DNA from: CAVTWS01 sp963732655
Lineage (GTDB): Bacteria > Actinomycetota > Acidimicrobiia > Acidimicrobiales > SHLQ01
Direction: 5' to 3'
Assembly: GCA_963732655.1 (NCBI GenBank)
Contig: CAVTAI010000005.1
Coordinates: 310,001 to 374,000, forward strand
Length of the DNA stretch: 64,000 nt
Below are positions 42,257 through 50,690 of the stretch, one piece after another. Below the pieces are notes generated by a model. It was given only the letters and a program-made list of their open reading frames with translations. It was not told where the DNA came from and ran no database searches. Numbering within the stretch: the first letter of the stretch is position 1; every line of letters starts with the position of its first letter. The translations under genes were made by a program, and so were the position numbers.

Positions 42257-43411
42257 TCATGAGCCGCTGGCCGCGGCGGTGATCAGAGGGTTGATGCGGT
42301 CCTCGACCACGGCGGTGATAGGGGCGAGATCCTGCACGACCTCGAGACGGGCCATCGTCTGCGCCGGAGGGTAGACGGCGGGGTTGCCGAGGATCTCGGG
42401 CAGGATCGACGCCTGCGAGGCCGCGTTCGGGCTGGCGTAGAAGGTGTAGTTGCTGAGCGCCGCGCCGTTGGAGGCGTCGAGGATGAAGTTCATGAAGGCA
42501 TGAGCGGTACACGGGTGCTCGGCACCGGCCGGGATCACCATGTTGTCGACCCACTGCGGGCCGCCCTCGGTGGGCACGAAGTAGCGATAACGGTCCAACA
42601 CGGTCGGGTCCTCGGCCGACGCCGTCGCCAGCAGGGACAGCACGTCGCCGCTGAAGCCCATGGCGATGTCGACCTCGCCGGCCAGGAGCAGGTCCTCGTA
42701 GTCGTTCGTGTTGAACGAGTGGAGGTGAGGCGCCACGGCCTCGATGGCATCGGCGGCTTGCACGAGCTGGAGGGTGTCCTCGGTGTTGAGCGAATAGCCC
42801 AGATACTTGAGCGCAGCGCCGAGAACCTCACGACCGGTCTCCAGCAACGTGATCCGTCCGCTCCGGGCGGCCGCCTGATCCGGATCGAAGACGAGGCTCC
42901 ACGACGGGTCGACGTCGCCGCCGACGGCGTCGAGGTTGACGGCCAGACCGGTGGTGCCCCACTGGTAGGGCACGGCGTAGCTGCCGGACGGGTCGTACGA
43001 GCGCTCCGTGAACTCGGGGAGCAGGTTGGCCAGGTTGGGGATGGCACCGGAGTTGTAGGGCTGCAGCAACCCGTCGGCGACCATCGTTGGGACCAGGTAG
43101 TCCGAGGGAACGACGATGTCGAAGGTCTCGCCGGCCGCCAGACGAGCGGCGGCCTCCTCGCTGCTGGCGAAGAACTCCTCGGTGACCGTCACGCCGTTCT
43201 GCTGCTCGAAGGCATCGACGAGGGCCGGATCGAGGTATTCGCTCCAGTTGAGCAGCTCGAGATCGCCGTCGACCTGGCCGACGCGGCAGTCGGCCGCGCC
43301 CTCGGCGCCCGATGGTGCGGCGTCGTCACCACCGATGAATCCGGTCGTGGCCGCGACGGCCGCCAGGAGGGCGAGAGCGGCTGCTCCGATGATGAGGCGT
43401 TGGCGAGACAT
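42257..43411 (-). CDS. Spermidine/putrescine-type ABC substrate-binding protein (PotD-like)
   Basis: Periplasmic-type binding protein of 384 residues with the polyamine SBP fold: LELLNWSEYLDPALVDAFEQ, FDIVVPSDYLVPTMVADGL, YAVPYQWGTTGLAVNLDAVG, LAGEVDIAMGFSGDVLSL and AFMNFILDASN. The N-terminal hydrophobic stretch (LIIGAAALALLAAVAATTGFIGG) has no lipobox cysteine, unlike the second binding protein at 45870, so anchoring may be by a retained helix. It is on the same strand as the permeases but separated from them by the plus-strand monooxygenase gene. Confidence 0.88.
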   Translation of the reverse strand: MSRQRLIIGAAALALLAAVAATTGFIGGDDAAPSGAEGAADCRVGQVDGDLELLNWSEYLDPALVDAFEQQNGVTVTEEFFASSEEAAARLAAGETFDIVVPSDYLVPTMVADGLLQPYNSGAIPNLANLLPEFTERSYDPSGSYAVPYQWGTTGLAVNLDAVGGDVDPSWSLVFDPDQAAARSGRITLLETGREVLGAALKYLGYSLNTEDTLQLVQAADAIEAVAPHLHSFNTNDYEDLLLAGEVDIAMGFSGDVLSLLATASAEDPTVLDRYRYFVPTEGGPQWVDNMVIPAGAEHPCTAHAFMNFILDASNGAALSNYTFYASPNAASQASILPEILGNPAVYPPAQTMARLEVVQDLAPITAVVEDRINPLITAAASGS

Positions 43412-43537
43412 GCAGGTTCCCTGATTCAGTGGATCCTCCTCTATCGGCCGTACCGAAGCGCCCTTGAGCGACCGTTGCGGCCGGATCCCGGCGGAAACAC
43501 GCTGGCGTCGGTCGACGGGCTGGCCCAAGCTGGGCCC

Positions 43538-43951
43538 GTGGATGACGCCGGACGCTGCTTCGCAGTCATATTCACCACCCAGCTCACTGCCGGCTCGGCC
43601 GGCTCGGCCGGCTCTGCCGGCTCGGCCGGCTCGGCCAACTCTGCTGGCTCAGGCGGGCCCGCGAGGTATGAGACGACGGCGGAGCGGATGGTCGATCTGG
43701 CGGCATCCCAACCCGGGTTCCTGGGGATCGACAGTGTCCGCGGCCCCGACGGGGTCGGGATCACCGTGTCGTACTGGGCCAGCGAGGATGCGATCGCCGC
43801 CTGGCGCGACAACGTCGAGCACGCGGCGGCCCGGGAAGCGGGTCGGGCCGAGTTCTACGAGTGGTACGACCTCCGCGTGGCCGATGTGACCAGGAGGTAC
43901 GGATTCACCCGGCCCGACGGGGACCGATCACCCGCGCCCGCCGACGGCTGA
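43538..43951 (+). CDS. Antibiotic-biosynthesis-monooxygenase (ABM) domain protein with a Ser-Ala-Gly repeat
   Basis: Dimeric alpha/beta ABM-fold protein of 137 residues. FAVIFTTQLT, YETTAERMVDLAASQPGFLG, VRGPDGVGITVSYWASEDAI and AEFYEWYDLRVADVTRRYGF are the usual strands and helices. Between the first strand and first helix is an insertion of six SAG/SAN units encoded by a ctcggccgg-type 9-bp repeat, probably from slippage. The 3' end overlaps the convergent permease by 24 bases. The oxidised substrate is unknown. Confidence 0.8.
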   Translation: MDDAGRCFAVIFTTQLTAGSAGSAGSAGSAGSANSAGSGGPARYETTAERMVDLAASQPGFLGIDSVRGPDGVGITVSYWASEDAIAAWRDNVEHAAAREAGRAEFYEWYDLRVADVTRRYGFTRPDGDRSPAPADG

Positions 43952-44719
43952 CCCGCCGGCGATGCGTTGAGCGATGGCGATCGGAACCAGCGTCACCGCC
44001 ATCACGATGAGGGCCACGACGTTGAGGACCGGCCGATTGCGCGGGCGATTGAGGCTGTCGAAGATCCATATCGGGAGCGTCTTGTCCGAGCCGCCCCGGG
44101 TGAACGTCGTGACGATGATCTCGTCGAAGCTCAGGGCAAAGGCGAGGATCCCGCCGGCGAGGAGCGCGGAACCGACGGAGGGCAGCAGGACGTACCGGAG
44201 GGTCTGGAGACCGGAGGCGCCAAGATCCATCGACGCCTCGATGATGGATCCCGACGTGCGGCGCAACCGTGCGAGCACGTTGTTGTAGACGACCACGACG
44301 CAGAACGTGGCGTGGCCGACGATGATCGTGCGGCTGCTGAGGTCGATGTCGCCCAGGGTGATGGCCGACCGAAGGGCGATGCCGGTGATGATGCCCGGAA
44401 GGGCGATGGGCAGCACGACGAGGAACGACACCGCCTCCCGGCCGAAGAAGTTTGATCGCGCCACGGCGGCGGAGGCCATGGTGCCGAGCACCAGCGCGAT
44501 GACGGTGGAGGCGGCGGCCACCCGGACGGATAACCAGAGCGCGGTCCAGATGTCGTCGTTGTGGAAGGCCACGTCGAACCAGCGGGTGGTCAATCCGGGC
44601 GGGGGGAAGGTGAACAGGAGATCGTCGGTCGTGAACGTGTACAAGATGACGATGGCGAGCGGGAACCACAGGAACAACAAGCTGGCCCCGGCGGCGACTC
44701 GGAGGGCGACCCTGTTCAT
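43928..44719 (-). CDS. Polyamine-type ABC importer permease (PotC-like)
   Basis: Channel subunit of 263 residues, six helices. The EAA loop is SIIEASMDLGASGLQTLRYVLLPSVGSALLAG; other marks are LFTFPPPGLTTRWFD and LSFDEIIVTTFTRGGSDKTL, which is typical of PotC/YdcV. The ATG at 44719 follows a CTCTGATGAAC unit that is duplicated upstream (44717-44727 and 44734-44744). Its original stop/start junction with the other permease appears to have been split by insertion of a family B remnant. Confidence 0.92.
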   Translation of the reverse strand: MNRVALRVAAGASLLFLWFPLAIVILYTFTTDDLLFTFPPPGLTTRWFDVAFHNDDIWTALWLSVRVAAASTVIALVLGTMASAAVARSNFFGREAVSFLVVLPIALPGIITGIALRSAITLGDIDLSSRTIIVGHATFCVVVVYNNVLARLRRTSGSIIEASMDLGASGLQTLRYVLLPSVGSALLAGGILAFALSFDEIIVTTFTRGGSDKTLPIWIFDSLNRPRNRPVLNVVALIVMAVTLVPIAIAQRIAGGSAVGGRG

Positions 44720-44828
44720 CAGAGGGCCCCGTTCATCAGAGATTCCATGGCCTGGGCGCCGCCACGACGGATGAGAATCTCGCCCGAACGGAGGGAGCGA
44801 AGCGACCGAGTGAGCCCGATTCTCATCA
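44717..44828 (-). repeat. Family B remnant inserted at a stop/start junction
   Basis: Between the two permease genes lie about 100 bases with 36 bases of the family B start (44779-44814, CTCACTCGGTCGC orientation minus). They are flanked by the inverted repeat ATGAGAAT (44771-44778) / ATTCTCAT (44819-44826). A TCATCAGAG unit occurs three times (near 44716, 44733 and 44823), which on the minus strand is CTCTGATGA, the stop/start overlap itself. This looks like an insertion with duplication of the junction. Confidence 0.7.
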
Positions 44829-45803
44829 GAGCGCCTCGAACGCGCCGGACCGGCGAGCCAGCAACAGGTAGATGCCCATGATCGTCATCGGGATCACGGT
44901 GTACGCCGCCGCCAGTGGCAAGTCGCCGCCGGTGCCCTGGAACTGATAGATGGCGCGACCGATCGTCGGTCGCGACGGACCGACCAGAGTCGGGATGATG
45001 TAGTCGCCGAGCGTCAACGAAAACGTGAAGATGGAACCGGCGACGACGCCCGGCAGCGCGAGCGGCCAGACGACCCGGCGAAAGGTGCCGAAGGGCCGAG
45101 CCCCGAGGTCAGCCGACGCATCGAGGAACGACTCGGGAACCCGTTCAAGGGACGCTTGGATGGGGAGGATCATGTACGGGATCCAGACATAGATGAACAC
45201 GAGCCATTGGCCGGTCCAGCTGTCCGACAGGGTGGCGCCGCCGATGTAGGGCGCGTCGACGACGGCGTTGACCACACCAGTCAGGTGCAACGTGTCGGCG
45301 AACCAGTAGAGGACACCTTCCTGGGACAAGATGTTGCGCCACGCATACACCCGGACGATGTAGCTGGCCCACAGCGGGAGCACGATGCCCAGGTAGATCA
45401 ACGCTTTCGTGCGGGCCGATGCGACCTTGGCCAGGTGGTAGGCCACCGGGTAGGCGAGCGCCGCACAGCCGACGGTCACGGCCGCCGCCATCGCGGTGGT
45501 GCGGAGCACGGTGTCACGGGTGGTGACGGTGAACAGCTTGCGCCAGGTGTCGAGGCCCAGGTCCTCCTTGACGACACCGGTGAACTCGTCGAGCCGGTAG
45601 AAGCTCTGCCACAATAAGGCGAGCAGCGAGCCCACGTACACCAGACCCAGCCACAGAAGCGGCGGGGTGAGGAGCATCACGAGTCGGACCCACGGGTGGC
45701 GGTAGAAGAACGCCGAGATCTGGTGGCCCAGCGTCGAGGCGGCGACCGGGCGGGGGGTGGGCGCCGGCTCGAGGATGTCGTTGATCGGGGGATGAGTGGT
45801 CAT
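44826..45803 (-). CDS. Polyamine-type ABC importer permease (PotB-like)
   Basis: Channel subunit of 325 residues. An N-terminal cytoplasmic tail of 35 residues is followed by the helix LVMLLTPPLLWLGLVYVGSLLALL, then IVLPLWASYIVRVYAWRNIL, the EAA motif ESFLDASADLGARPFGTFRRVVWPLALPG and FSLTLGDYIIPTLVGPSRP. Family members import spermidine/putrescine or similar small cations. It is separated from the upstream binding-protein gene by 66 bases and from potC by the repeat described above. Confidence 0.92.
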   Translation of the reverse strand: MTTHPPINDILEPAPTPRPVAASTLGHQISAFFYRHPWVRLVMLLTPPLLWLGLVYVGSLLALLWQSFYRLDEFTGVVKEDLGLDTWRKLFTVTTRDTVLRTTAMAAAVTVGCAALAYPVAYHLAKVASARTKALIYLGIVLPLWASYIVRVYAWRNILSQEGVLYWFADTLHLTGVVNAVVDAPYIGGATLSDSWTGQWLVFIYVWIPYMILPIQASLERVPESFLDASADLGARPFGTFRRVVWPLALPGVVAGSIFTFSLTLGDYIIPTLVGPSRPTIGRAIYQFQGTGGDLPLAAAYTVIPMTIMGIYLLLARRSGAFEAL

Positions 45804-45869
45804 GGTCGAGACCGATCCGCCCGAGCCCGCCGCGGTGGCGGACCCGGGAGGACGGTGGAAGGGGCTGGC

Positions 45870-47069
45870 TCAGCCACCCATGATTCGCTGGTACTCCGAC
45901 ACCCAGGTGCTGTATGGCACGCAGGCGCCTTCGTCGGCCTCGCCGAAGCAGTTGGCCTCCGGCGTCTTCCAGAAGTGGATGTTGTCGAACTCGTCGAACC
46001 CGTTGGTGGCGCAGCCTTCTACGCCGAGCAGTTCGCTGGTGTCGCACGCGGCGGGCACGGCCGGCACCGAGCCGAACCAGGCCGCGACATCACCTTGGAC
46101 GACGGGGTCGAGCGAGTGTTCCATCCACAAGTAGGCGCAGTTGGGGTGGGCGGCGTTGGCATGGAGCATCGTGCTGTCGGCCCAGCCCGTCGCTCCCTCG
46201 TCGGGGACCACCGACGCCACCGGGGCACCTTCGGCCACGAGTGCGTTCACCTGGTACGGCCAGGTCGAGCTGGCCACGGTCGAAGCGTCGCCGAAGTCCT
46301 CGATCTGGGCGACGACATCGTGCCAGTAGGTGTTGACCAGACCTTGCTGGCCCTCGAGCAACGCCACGGCGGCGGCGAACTGCTCCTCATCGAGGGCATA
46401 GGGATCTTCGATCCCCAGGTCGGGCTGGGTGGCCATGAGGTACAGGGCGGCGTCGGCGACGTAGATCGGGCCGTCGTACGCCTGCACACGGCCGGTGTTC
46501 GACTCGCCGTCGGGCAGGTCCTGCTCCTCGAACACCACCGACCACGAGGTCGGGGCTTCCGGGAAGACCTCGGTGTTGTACATCAGCACGTTGGATCCCC
46601 ACTGGTAGGGAACCCCGTACGACGCGCCGTCGACGGTGTACCACGGGGCGCCCTGGAGCCGCTCGTCGACCGTCGCGTAGCTGGGCACGAGATCGAGGTT
46701 GATGGGTTGCACCGTGCCGCCCCGGATGAGGCGGAGGCTGGCGTCGCCGGAGGCCGTCACGAGGTCGTACTCATCGGACCCGGTCATGAGCGAGACCATC
46801 TCGTCGGAGGTGCCGGCCGTGGTGACCGTGACCTCGCAGCCCGTGTCCTGCTCGAACGCGGTGACCCAGTCGTACGCGGGATCGGTGCTGCCGTCTTCGA
46901 TGTAGCCGGCCCAGGCCACGATCGACAGCGCCCCTTCGCCCTCACCGACTTCGGCGAGGACGTCGCCCCCGTCGCTGGACGCGTCGTCATCGTCGTCATC
47001 GCCGCAAGACGCGGCGAAGAGCGCGAGGATCGCGACCACGGCCACGAGCCATCGTGAATGGTGTTTCAT
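45870..47069 (-). CDS. Polyamine-type ABC substrate-binding lipoprotein
   Basis: Second binding protein of the importer, 399 residues. The signal peptide LVAVVAILALFAASC ends in a lipobox (Cys near 22), then a run of aspartates. Fold markers are LSIVAWAGYIEDG, EYDLVTASGDASLRLIRGG, GVPYQWGSNVLMYNTEVFP and HPNCAYLWMEHSLDP. The C-terminus carries five or more cysteines (CDTSELLGVEGC, EANCFGEADEGACVP), suggesting disulphides. Its ATG overlaps the ATPase gene's stop (ATGA), so the two are translationally coupled. Confidence 0.92.
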   Translation of the reverse strand: MKHHSRWLVAVVAILALFAASCGDDDDDDASSDGGDVLAEVGEGEGALSIVAWAGYIEDGSTDPAYDWVTAFEQDTGCEVTVTTAGTSDEMVSLMTGSDEYDLVTASGDASLRLIRGGTVQPINLDLVPSYATVDERLQGAPWYTVDGASYGVPYQWGSNVLMYNTEVFPEAPTSWSVVFEEQDLPDGESNTGRVQAYDGPIYVADAALYLMATQPDLGIEDPYALDEEQFAAAVALLEGQQGLVNTYWHDVVAQIEDFGDASTVASSTWPYQVNALVAEGAPVASVVPDEGATGWADSTMLHANAAHPNCAYLWMEHSLDPVVQGDVAAWFGSVPAVPAACDTSELLGVEGCATNGFDEFDNIHFWKTPEANCFGEADEGACVPYSTWVSEYQRIMGG

Positions 47070-48127
47070 GCTGGTATCCCTCCATAGCTGTGTGGTTCGT
47101 CGGCCGCCAGCGGCCGGAGGGCGGCTGGCGGCCAGGCGAGCGTGACTCGGGCATCCGTTGCGACCGCGTCGGGTCCCGAGTCGGGTTCGGTGTTCTGTTC
47201 GACGACGGTGAGCTCGGCGCCGGCATCGAGACAGACGATGTATCGGGTCGATGTCCCGAGGTAGATGACACTGTGCACGCGGCCGGTCGCGGTGAGGTGA
47301 CCTTCGGGGGTCGAGGTTCCGGCCGGCACGATCCTGATCTTTTCGGGTCGGATGCTGACCGTTTCGTCCGATCCGGTGATGGCGGTGGCTGCGGATCCGG
47401 TGAGCACGTTGGAGATGCCCACGAATCCGGCGACGAACTCGGTGCGGGGTCGTTCGTAGACGTCGGTCGGCGTGCCCACCTGTTCGATGCGCCCGTGGTT
47501 GAACACGGCGATTCGGTCGCTCATCGTGAGCGCTTCCTCTTGATCGTGGGTGACGTACAGGAACGTGATCCCGACCTCGCGCTGGATGCTCTTGAGCTCC
47601 ACCTGCATGGCGTGGCGGAGCTTGAGGTCGAGGGCACCGAGGGGTTCGTCGAGCAGCAGGACGCTCGGTCGGTTGACCAGGGCCCGGGCCAGCGCGACCC
47701 GCTGACGCTGACCGCCGGACAACTGCGCGGGCCGCCGATCCCCGAGCCCGTCGAGGCGAACCATGGCGAGTGCATCGGCGACCCGGTCGTTCCGCTCGGA
47801 CTTGGCGACCTTGCGGATGCGGAGCCCGTAGCCGACGTTGTCGGTCACCGTCATATGCGGGAACAGCGCGTAGTCCTGGAAGACCGTGTTGACGTCACGT
47901 TCGAACGGCGCCCTGCGGCTCACGTCGAGGCCGTGGAGCTCGACCGTTCCGGAGGTGGGCTTCTCGAAGCCGGCGATCATCCTGAGGCAGGTCGTCTTGC
48001 CGCTTCCCGATGGGCCGAGCATGGAGAAGAACTCGCCGTCGGCCACCTCGAGATCGACATGATCGACGGCGGTGACCGTGCCATACCGCTTCGACACGTC
48101 GACCAACTGGACAGCTGTCGTAGACAC
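47066..48127 (-). CDS. potA: Polyamine-type ABC importer ATP-binding protein (PotA-like)
   Basis: ATPase of 353 residues. Walker A LGPSGSGKTTC, Q-loop VFQDYALFPHMTV, signature LSGGQRQRVALARA, Walker B VLLLDEPLGALD, H-loop YVTHDQEEALT, then a C-terminal TOBE domain (ISIRPEKIRIVP, VHSVIYLGTSTRYIV). The GTG at 48127 has a GGGAGGG sequence with a nine-base spacer. It is the first gene of the operon potA, binding protein, permease, permease, second binding protein. Confidence 0.93.
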   Translation of the reverse strand: MSTTAVQLVDVSKRYGTVTAVDHVDLEVADGEFFSMLGPSGSGKTTCLRMIAGFEKPTSGTVELHGLDVSRRAPFERDVNTVFQDYALFPHMTVTDNVGYGLRIRKVAKSERNDRVADALAMVRLDGLGDRRPAQLSGGQRQRVALARALVNRPSVLLLDEPLGALDLKLRHAMQVELKSIQREVGITFLYVTHDQEEALTMSDRIAVFNHGRIEQVGTPTDVYERPRTEFVAGFVGISNVLTGSAATAITGSDETVSIRPEKIRIVPAGTSTPEGHLTATGRVHSVIYLGTSTRYIVCLDAGAELTVVEQNTEPDSGPDAVATDARVTLAWPPAALRPLAADEPHSYGGIPA

Positions 48128-48257
48128 CTGATGTGACCCTCCCGTCGATGAGCTTTCCAGGCCCCTTGGGTGAGGGCAAGCGTCGCACGGTCGCGCCGAC
48201 CGCCCGGAGACCGATTCGATCGTCAGGTCGGGCTCCACCGATTGAAATCGGTGGCGG

Positions 48258-49208
48258 TCAGTCGACGAGGGGCACAATGTCGTCCTGGAACCGGGACATC
48301 TGGTCGAGGAGCTCCGACCGGCCCCGATTGCGGAATCTGAGGTGCATCACGTTGCATCCGGCCTGCCGGGCGGCCCGGAGCAGCTCGGCGATCTGGTCGG
48401 GTGGACCGCTGATCGGCGGGTGCCCGCCCAGATCGTCCGGTGGTATGCCGAGGTAGAGGAAGGGCACACCGAACCCGAGATCGAACGAGGCGCCCGGTCG
48501 CCCGGCGGCTTCGGCGGCGTGGGCGATGGTCGAGCGGATCTCGCCATATCGGTCGAGCGGAACGCCCATCGGGATGTAGCCGTCGCCGAGGCGGCCCACC
48601 CGTCGCCACGCCGCCGCTCCCATACCCCCGACCCAGATCGGTAGGTGCCCGGCGACCGGCGCAGGGGCGACGCCGACGTTCGTGTACGCGAAGAAGTCAC
48701 CCTGGAACGACACGTGGTCGGATCGCCACACGTCACGGAGGGCGACCAGTGTCTCGTCGAGTCGTTTGCCGCGGGTGTGGAAGTCGATGCCCAGCGCGTC
48801 GAACTCGGCTTCCACGTGGCCGGCGCCGACCCCGAGGATCGCTCGGCCCCCCGAGAGATGGTCGATCGTCCCGAACGACTTCGCCGTCTGGAGCGGGTGC
48901 CGGTAGGCGGCGACCCAGACCTCCGACAGCAAGCGGACCCGGGACGTGTGGGCGGCGAGGAAGGCGAGGGTGGCGACCGTGTCGTACCAGGTGGTGGTCA
49001 TGTGCCGGGCGTAGTCATTGTCCGGTACGGCGATGTGATCGCACACACCGATGAAGCCGTGCCCGGTCGCCTCGGCATGCTGGGCGATCGCCACGAGGTC
49101 GTCGACTGTGGCACCGTCCTCCCAGGGCTCCCGCAGGGTGCGGGTCAGCGTCTGGATCGGGAGCTGCATGCCGTAGATCCATCGCCCGTCGGGAACCACG
49201 TTGGTCAT
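48258..49208 (-). CDS. LLM-class F420-dependent oxidoreductase
   Basis: Luciferase-like oxidoreductase of 316 residues. GFIGVCDHIAVPDNDYARHM, VRLLSEVWVAAYRHPLQTAKS, TIDHLSGGRAILGVGAGHVEAEF and HLPIWVGGMGAAAWRRVGRLGDGYIP are the usual blocks of the TIGR03619-type F420 family. Its substrate is unknown. It lies 10 bases downstream of nucS on the same strand, and the two are probably co-transcribed. Confidence 0.87.
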   Translation of the reverse strand: MTNVVPDGRWIYGMQLPIQTLTRTLREPWEDGATVDDLVAIAQHAEATGHGFIGVCDHIAVPDNDYARHMTTTWYDTVATLAFLAAHTSRVRLLSEVWVAAYRHPLQTAKSFGTIDHLSGGRAILGVGAGHVEAEFDALGIDFHTRGKRLDETLVALRDVWRSDHVSFQGDFFAYTNVGVAPAPVAGHLPIWVGGMGAAAWRRVGRLGDGYIPMGVPLDRYGEIRSTIAHAAEAAGRPGASFDLGFGVPFLYLGIPPDDLGGHPPISGPPDQIAELLRAARQAGCNVMHLRFRNRGRSELLDQMSRFQDDIVPLVD

Positions 49209-49218
49209 GTCGGGCCCT

Positions 49219-49878
49219 TCAGAACAGGCGGAGCTCGTCGGACTCCAGGCCGCGCAACGAGTCGTAGTCGACGGTCACACAGGCGATGGCCCGATCCGTG
49301 GCCAAGGCCCGTGCCTGCGGCTTGATCTCCTGGGCGACGAAGACGCCGCGCACCGGCCGGAGCAGGGGATCCCGATTCAGGAAATCGAGGTAGCGGGTCA
49401 GTTGCTCCACCCCGTCGATCTCGCCCCGCCGCTTGACCTCGATGGCGACGGCGCGTCCATCGCGGTCGCGGCACAGAAGATCGACCGGGCCGATCTCGGT
49501 GGGGAACTCCCGCCGGACCAGACGGAACCCGAGTTCGATCGCGTCGGGCGCGGCGGCCAGGAGCTCCTGAAGGTGAGCTTCCACGCCGTCCTTCTGGAGC
49601 CCGGGGTCGACGCCGAGCTCGTGGGCGACGTCGTCGAGGATCTCCTCCAAGACGATGGTGAGCGTCTCCCCCTTGGGGTTGCTGACGATCCAGCGATCGC
49701 CCTCATCGGTCAACCGGTTGGGGGCGTTCATCCAATTGAGGGGTTTGTAGGCGCCGCCGTCGGCGTGGATGGCCACGCATCCGTCGGCTTTGACCATCAG
49801 GAGCCGGATCGCCGACGGCAGATGAGCCGAGAGCCGGCCGGCGTAGTCGACGGTGCAGCGGGCGATCACGATGCGCAC
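49219..49878 (-). CDS. nucS: Mismatch-specific endonuclease NucS (EndoMS)
   Basis: Cleaves both strands at DNA mismatches and replaces MutS/MutL in Actinobacteria. 219 residues. The N-terminal DNA-binding part starts VRIVIARCTVDYAGRLSAHLP, and the RecB-like catalytic core has REFPTEIGPVDLLCRDRDG and VAIEVKRRGEIDGVEQLTRY with the conserved D-ExK. The GTG at 49878 gives the usual N-terminus; a much longer frame upstream is not conserved. The C-terminus has ACVTVDYDSLRG. The upstream gene direction is divergent. Confidence 0.95.
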   Translation of the reverse strand: MRIVIARCTVDYAGRLSAHLPSAIRLLMVKADGCVAIHADGGAYKPLNWMNAPNRLTDEGDRWIVSNPKGETLTIVLEEILDDVAHELGVDPGLQKDGVEAHLQELLAAAPDAIELGFRLVRREFPTEIGPVDLLCRDRDGRAVAIEVKRRGEIDGVEQLTRYLDFLNRDPLLRPVRGVFVAQEIKPQARALATDRAIACVTVDYDSLRGLESDELRLF

Positions 49879-50096
49879 AACGGGCGATCCTACCCCCGCC
49901 GCCATCGCCGACCCGAGGCCAGAGCAGGTGACTCCACCCCGGCGAGGCCGGGCGGGTCGATCCGGGGGCGGCCACGTTCGAATTGCGTCGTGGTGGGCGA
50001 CACCCCACGTCGGTTGGCGCGCGCAGTTCCGGTGGGAGGGAGGTGTCCTTCCGGGGCCGAAGGTCTGCCCGGCGCTGCGACGGGTACCGTGAACCG

Positions 50097-50690
50097 GTGC
50101 GCCGCCTCGGTCATTCGACCGCGTCCCTGGTCCTGGCCCTGGGGGTGGTGTGCGCTCCGATCGCCCAGATCGTGTCGAGGGGCGGGGCCGTCGCCTCTGC
50201 GCAAGAGGCGCTCGAGGTCGCCGTGTGCGGCCCTCCCGGGCAGCCGTTGATCCTCGAACCCGATGCGCCCATGGGCTCCGACGCGCTGCACACCTACCGG
50301 TTCGAGCCCTTCCGGGTGCCCGAGGAGGGTGGGCCCTACGAGCTCGCCGTTGGGTACACGTGGGCACCGGTGGAGCTCGCCCGACTCGAGATCGGGCTCT
50401 GGGATCCGGACGGAACCGACAGCCCGGCGGGTTTTCGTGGGTGGTCGGGCAGTCGCGAGGGCCGGATCCACGAGCAGCAGGCGCCGATCTCGATCTCCCC
50501 CTATGGCGCATCGAGGGGTTATGTCCCCGGCGAGGTCGAGGCTGGGGTCTGGAACCTGGAGATCGGTGTCGCTGAGCTCCCGACCGACGGCCAGCTCGCG
50601 ACCTACCGCATCGAGATCACGTGCACACCCGAATCGGCCTACACCGGGCCGGAACGCGTCTGCGGTCGTCTCGGCGCCGGTGGATCGTGA
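50097..50690 (+). CDS. Secreted PHP-type protein, N-terminal part of a frameshifted gene
   Basis: Signal peptide (STASLVLALGVVCAPIAQIV) and a beta-rich N-terminal domain: YRFEPFRVPEEGGPYELAVG, VELARLEIGLWDPDG, GYVPGEVEAGVWNLEIGVAE and ATYRIEITCTPES. The frame is lost at the GG of 50651-50652; removing one G joins it to the downstream piece as TGPNASAVVSAPVDREL. The GTG at 50097 is taken as the start because it is the first before the signal peptide. The intact protein would have about 618 residues. Confidence 0.7.
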   Translation: MRRLGHSTASLVLALGVVCAPIAQIVSRGGAVASAQEALEVAVCGPPGQPLILEPDAPMGSDALHTYRFEPFRVPEEGGPYELAVGYTWAPVELARLEIGLWDPDGTDSPAGFRGWSGSREGRIHEQQAPISISPYGASRGYVPGEVEAGVWNLEIGVAELPTDGQLATYRIEITCTPESAYTGPERVCGRLGAGGS

